Shown: positions 62,230-64,000 of the stretch, piece by piece
Position numbering within the stretch: the stretch's first letter is position 1
How the letters are laid out: each line of letters starts with the position of its first letter
Assembly (NCBI GenBank): GCA_024693045.1
Contig: JAILLQ010000019.1
Location: 92,677-156,676 of the forward strand
Source: Treponema sp.
Lineage (GTDB): Bacteria; Spirochaetota; Spirochaetia; Treponematales; Treponemataceae
Direction of reading: 5' to 3'
DNA length: 64,000 nucleotides
Position numbers and translations under genes: made by a program
Notes under the pieces: model-generated
Told to the model about the DNA's origin: nothing
Databases searched by the model: none
Seen by the model: only the letters and a program-made list of their open reading frames with translations

Positions 62230-63615
62230 CTAGAAGTCATTTCCTGGGAATCTAGGAATCAAATCAGTTGCTTTTTTGATGTCTTCATCTGTTGGAATAT
62301 AGTCGCTCATAGTCTTGTTGTTGAACTTTTCGTAACTCATCATGTCAAAGTAACCAGTTCCTGTAAGACCAAAGAGAATTGTCTTTTCTTCGCCAGTTTC
62401 TTTGCATTTTAAAGCTTCATCGATTGCAACTTTGATTGCATGGCTTGATTCTGGAGCAGGAAGAGTTCCTTCTGTGCGGCAGAAAAGTTCAGCAGCTTCA
62501 AATACAGAAGTCTGTTCAACAGAACGAGCTTCCATCAGGCCGTCATGGTAAAGCTGGCTCAAAATAGAACTCATTCCGTGATAGCGAAGTCCACCGGCAT
62601 GGCTTGGGCTAGGCATAAACTGACTTCCTAAAGTGTACATTTTCTGCAATGGACAAACCTTTCCAGTGTCACAATAGTCATATGCAAATACACCGCGAGT
62701 AAGACTAGGGCAGCTTGCAGGTTCAACAGCGATAATCCGGTAATCAGCTTCTCCGCGAAGTTTTTCTCCTATAAATGGTGAAATAAGACCACCCAGGTTC
62801 GAACCGCCACCAGCACATCCTATGATGATATCCGGTTTGATTCCATATTTATCCAAAGCTTTTTTTGCTTCAAGACCAATAATAGTCTGATGTAAAAGAA
62901 CCTGATTTAAAACGCTGCCTAAAACATAGCGGTAACCTTCTTTTTTAGTTGCAGTTTCAACCGCTTCACTGATGGCGCATCCTAAAGAACCTGAACAGCC
63001 AGGGAATTCTTCATTCATCTTGCGACCGATTTCAGTTTCCATACTAGGAGAAGGAATTGCTTTTCCCCCGTAAGTTCTTATTACTTCACGGCGATGAGGT
63101 TTTTGTTCATATGAGCAGCGAACCTGATAAACGATGCAGTCCAAGTCAAGGTAAGCACAAGCCATAGCCATAGCAGTACCCCACTGACCAGCACCTGTTT
63201 CTGTAGTAACGCCTTTTAAGCCCTGCTTCTTTGCATAATAAGCCTGAGCAATTGCTGAATTTAACTTGTGGCTTCCAGAAGTATTCTGACCTTCGAATTT
63301 ATAGTAGATTTTTGCAGGAGTTCCCAGCTTCTTTTCAAGGCAGTAAGCACGAACAAGTGGAGCAGGTCGATACATCTTGTAAAAGTTTAAAATTTCTTCA
63401 GGGATGTCTATGTAAGGAGTTGTAGTGTCTAATTCCTGTTTTACGAGTTCAGAACAGAAAACGTGTTCCAGTTCACTAGCTGTACAAGGCTGATGAGTTT
63501 CTGGATTCAAAAGAGGCGCCGGCTTATTCTTCATGTCAGCTCGAACGTTATACCACTGTGTAGGAAGTTCTTCTTCAGAAAGGTAAATTTTGTAAGGGAT
63601 GTTTTGTTTCGCCAT
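62230..63615 (-). CDS. TrpB2-type tryptophan synthase beta-like protein
   Basis: PLP enzyme that condenses indole with serine (or phosphoserine) to tryptophan. The 461-residue length and YRPAPLVRAYCLEK, EGQNTSGSHKLNSA (PLP Lys in HKLN), ETGAGQWGTAMA and GCAGGGSN motifs match the TrpB2 subgroup, which works without TrpA. No trpA or other trp gene is nearby. AAGGA lies before the ATG and a TTGACA-17-TAAAAT promoter is upstream. It may salvage indole; other beta-replacement roles are possible. Confidence 0.93.
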   Translation of the reverse strand: MAKQNIPYKIYLSEEELPTQWYNVRADMKNKPAPLLNPETHQPCTASELEHVFCSELVKQELDTTTPYIDIPEEILNFYKMYRPAPLVRAYCLEKKLGTPAKIYYKFEGQNTSGSHKLNSAIAQAYYAKKQGLKGVTTETGAGQWGTAMAMACAYLDLDCIVYQVRCSYEQKPHRREVIRTYGGKAIPSPSMETEIGRKMNEEFPGCSGSLGCAISEAVETATKKEGYRYVLGSVLNQVLLHQTIIGLEAKKALDKYGIKPDIIIGCAGGGSNLGGLISPFIGEKLRGEADYRIIAVEPASCPSLTRGVFAYDYCDTGKVCPLQKMYTLGSQFMPSPSHAGGLRYHGMSSILSQLYHDGLMEARSVEQTSVFEAAELFCRTEGTLPAPESSHAIKVAIDEALKCKETGEEKTILFGLTGTGYFDMMSYEKFNNKTMSDYIPTDEDIKKATDLIPRFPGNDF

Positions 63616-63656
63616 TTATTTCAATCCTTGTTGTTTATGATACTTTTAATAGAATC

Positions 63657-63685
63657 ATTTTATGAAAGTTGCCGATAAGTGTCAA
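63657..63685 (-). promoter_or_regulatory. trpB2 promoter
   Basis: On the minus strand TTGACA (63680-63685), a 17-bp spacer and TAAAAT (63657-63662). The leader is about 35 nt and holds AAGGA near the ATG. Confidence 0.75.
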
Positions 63686-63779
63686 ACATTCTTTTTTATT
63701 TTTTCAGGCGATGCCCCTTTTAGCAGGATATTTTTTTTCATTAAAAAGCAGTTTTGCCTTACCGGCCTTCCAGGACCCG

Positions 63780-64000
63780 CTAACGCTTGGTCTTTTTTGC
63801 CGTCCCGTCAAAAAATCCTTGCGTCGTCCTTCGTCCTAGCAATCCTTCCACGCCGGCGCCAGCCCCTAGGAGAATCGAAGCGCGACAGTCGTGAACATCC
63901 TGTTCACTCCTTCTGCGCCGTCTTCGTTCGTTTTGTTCGACATCCCTGTCGAACAATTCTAAAAATTGCTCCGCACTGCTCGCAATTTTTAGAAGCACTC
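63780..64000. repeat. GC-rich multi-hairpin element at the window edge
   Basis: The base composition jumps from AT-rich to about half GC. At least four hairpins follow one another: TTTTTTGCCG-TCC-CGTCAAAAAA (63792-63815 region, one mismatch), GTGAACA-TCC-TGTTCAC (63891-63907), TTGTTCGACA-TCCC-TGTCGAACAA (63933-63956) and a perfect 13-bp stem at 63957-63969/63982-63994. No convincing gene is present. It continues past the window end. Confidence 0.6.

Noticed and set aside
63780..63998. A 72-residue minus-strand frame with a run of six Arg
   Set aside because: It lies wholly inside the hairpin array, has no start signal and its composition follows the inverted repeats, so I treat it as non-coding.

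Overview
The window looks like chromosomal DNA of a Treponema-type spirochaete, most likely a saccharolytic gut or rumen species. The base composition is AT-rich, many products read as spirochaetal (lipoproteins, an acidic hexapeptide-repeat membrane protein, CheR/CheB next to each other, a TrpX-type ABC transporter), and several genes break down starch. I see no rRNA, prophage, insertion sequence or CRISPR array. Species assignment is inference.

Layout. 1-6.9 kb: a purine permease, gatB, three small genes, a surface-type metallophosphoesterase and two envelope proteins. 6.9-12.3 kb (minus strand): RNase Y, then the lptB-lptA-lptC-pyrG cluster with overlapping ends. 12.4-14.5 kb: cheR and cheB. 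14.5-21.6 kb: a polyprenyl diphosphate synthase operon, rlmE with a LysM/M23 peptidase, an ECF sigma factor with its zinc anti-sigma factor and a FliL-like protein, and hflX. 21.6-35.7 kb: a 1011-residue protein carrying 35 tandem acidic hexapeptides, the htrA - tyrosine phosphatase - uvrB operon, radC, ackA, and VWA and TPR envelope proteins. 35.8-45.9 kb: a TrpX-type ABC importer, a SpoIIE-type phosphatase receptor, the metQ-metN-metI importer, a diguanylate cyclase and queH. 46-52.4 kb: fhs, tRNA-Arg(CCU), an MBL hydrolase, a neopullulanase-like enzyme and an RluD-type synthase. 52.4-62.2 kb: a starch/maltodextrin locus under a LacI-type regulator. 62.2-64 kb: a TrpB2-type gene, then a GC-rich, hairpin-rich element that runs to the window edge.

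How the genes work together. In the starch locus a secreted GH13 amylase with a C-terminal starch-binding module would cut polymer. A beta-barrel protein with an N-terminal CBM48 domain and a small lipoprotein would handle starch at the outer membrane. A MalE-like protein would carry oligosaccharides in the periplasm, and cytoplasmic GH31 and neopullulanase-like enzymes would finish them. A LacI regulator lies between two nearly identical operators, one just downstream of the amylase promoter and one just downstream of the malE promoter. No MalF/MalG permease is present; an orphan Shine-Dalgarno sequence just before the terminator may mark where a further gene was lost.

The observations I rate highest are: (i) a CTP synthase whose glutaminase nucleophile Cys is Asp; (ii) about a dozen genes with no Shine-Dalgarno sequence and a Pribnow-type box exactly 6-8 nt before the ATG, which points to widespread leaderless mRNAs; (iii) the CBM48-barrel starch locus; (iv) the GC-rich array of hairpins with TCC-type loops at the right edge; and (v) the 35-unit acidic repeat.
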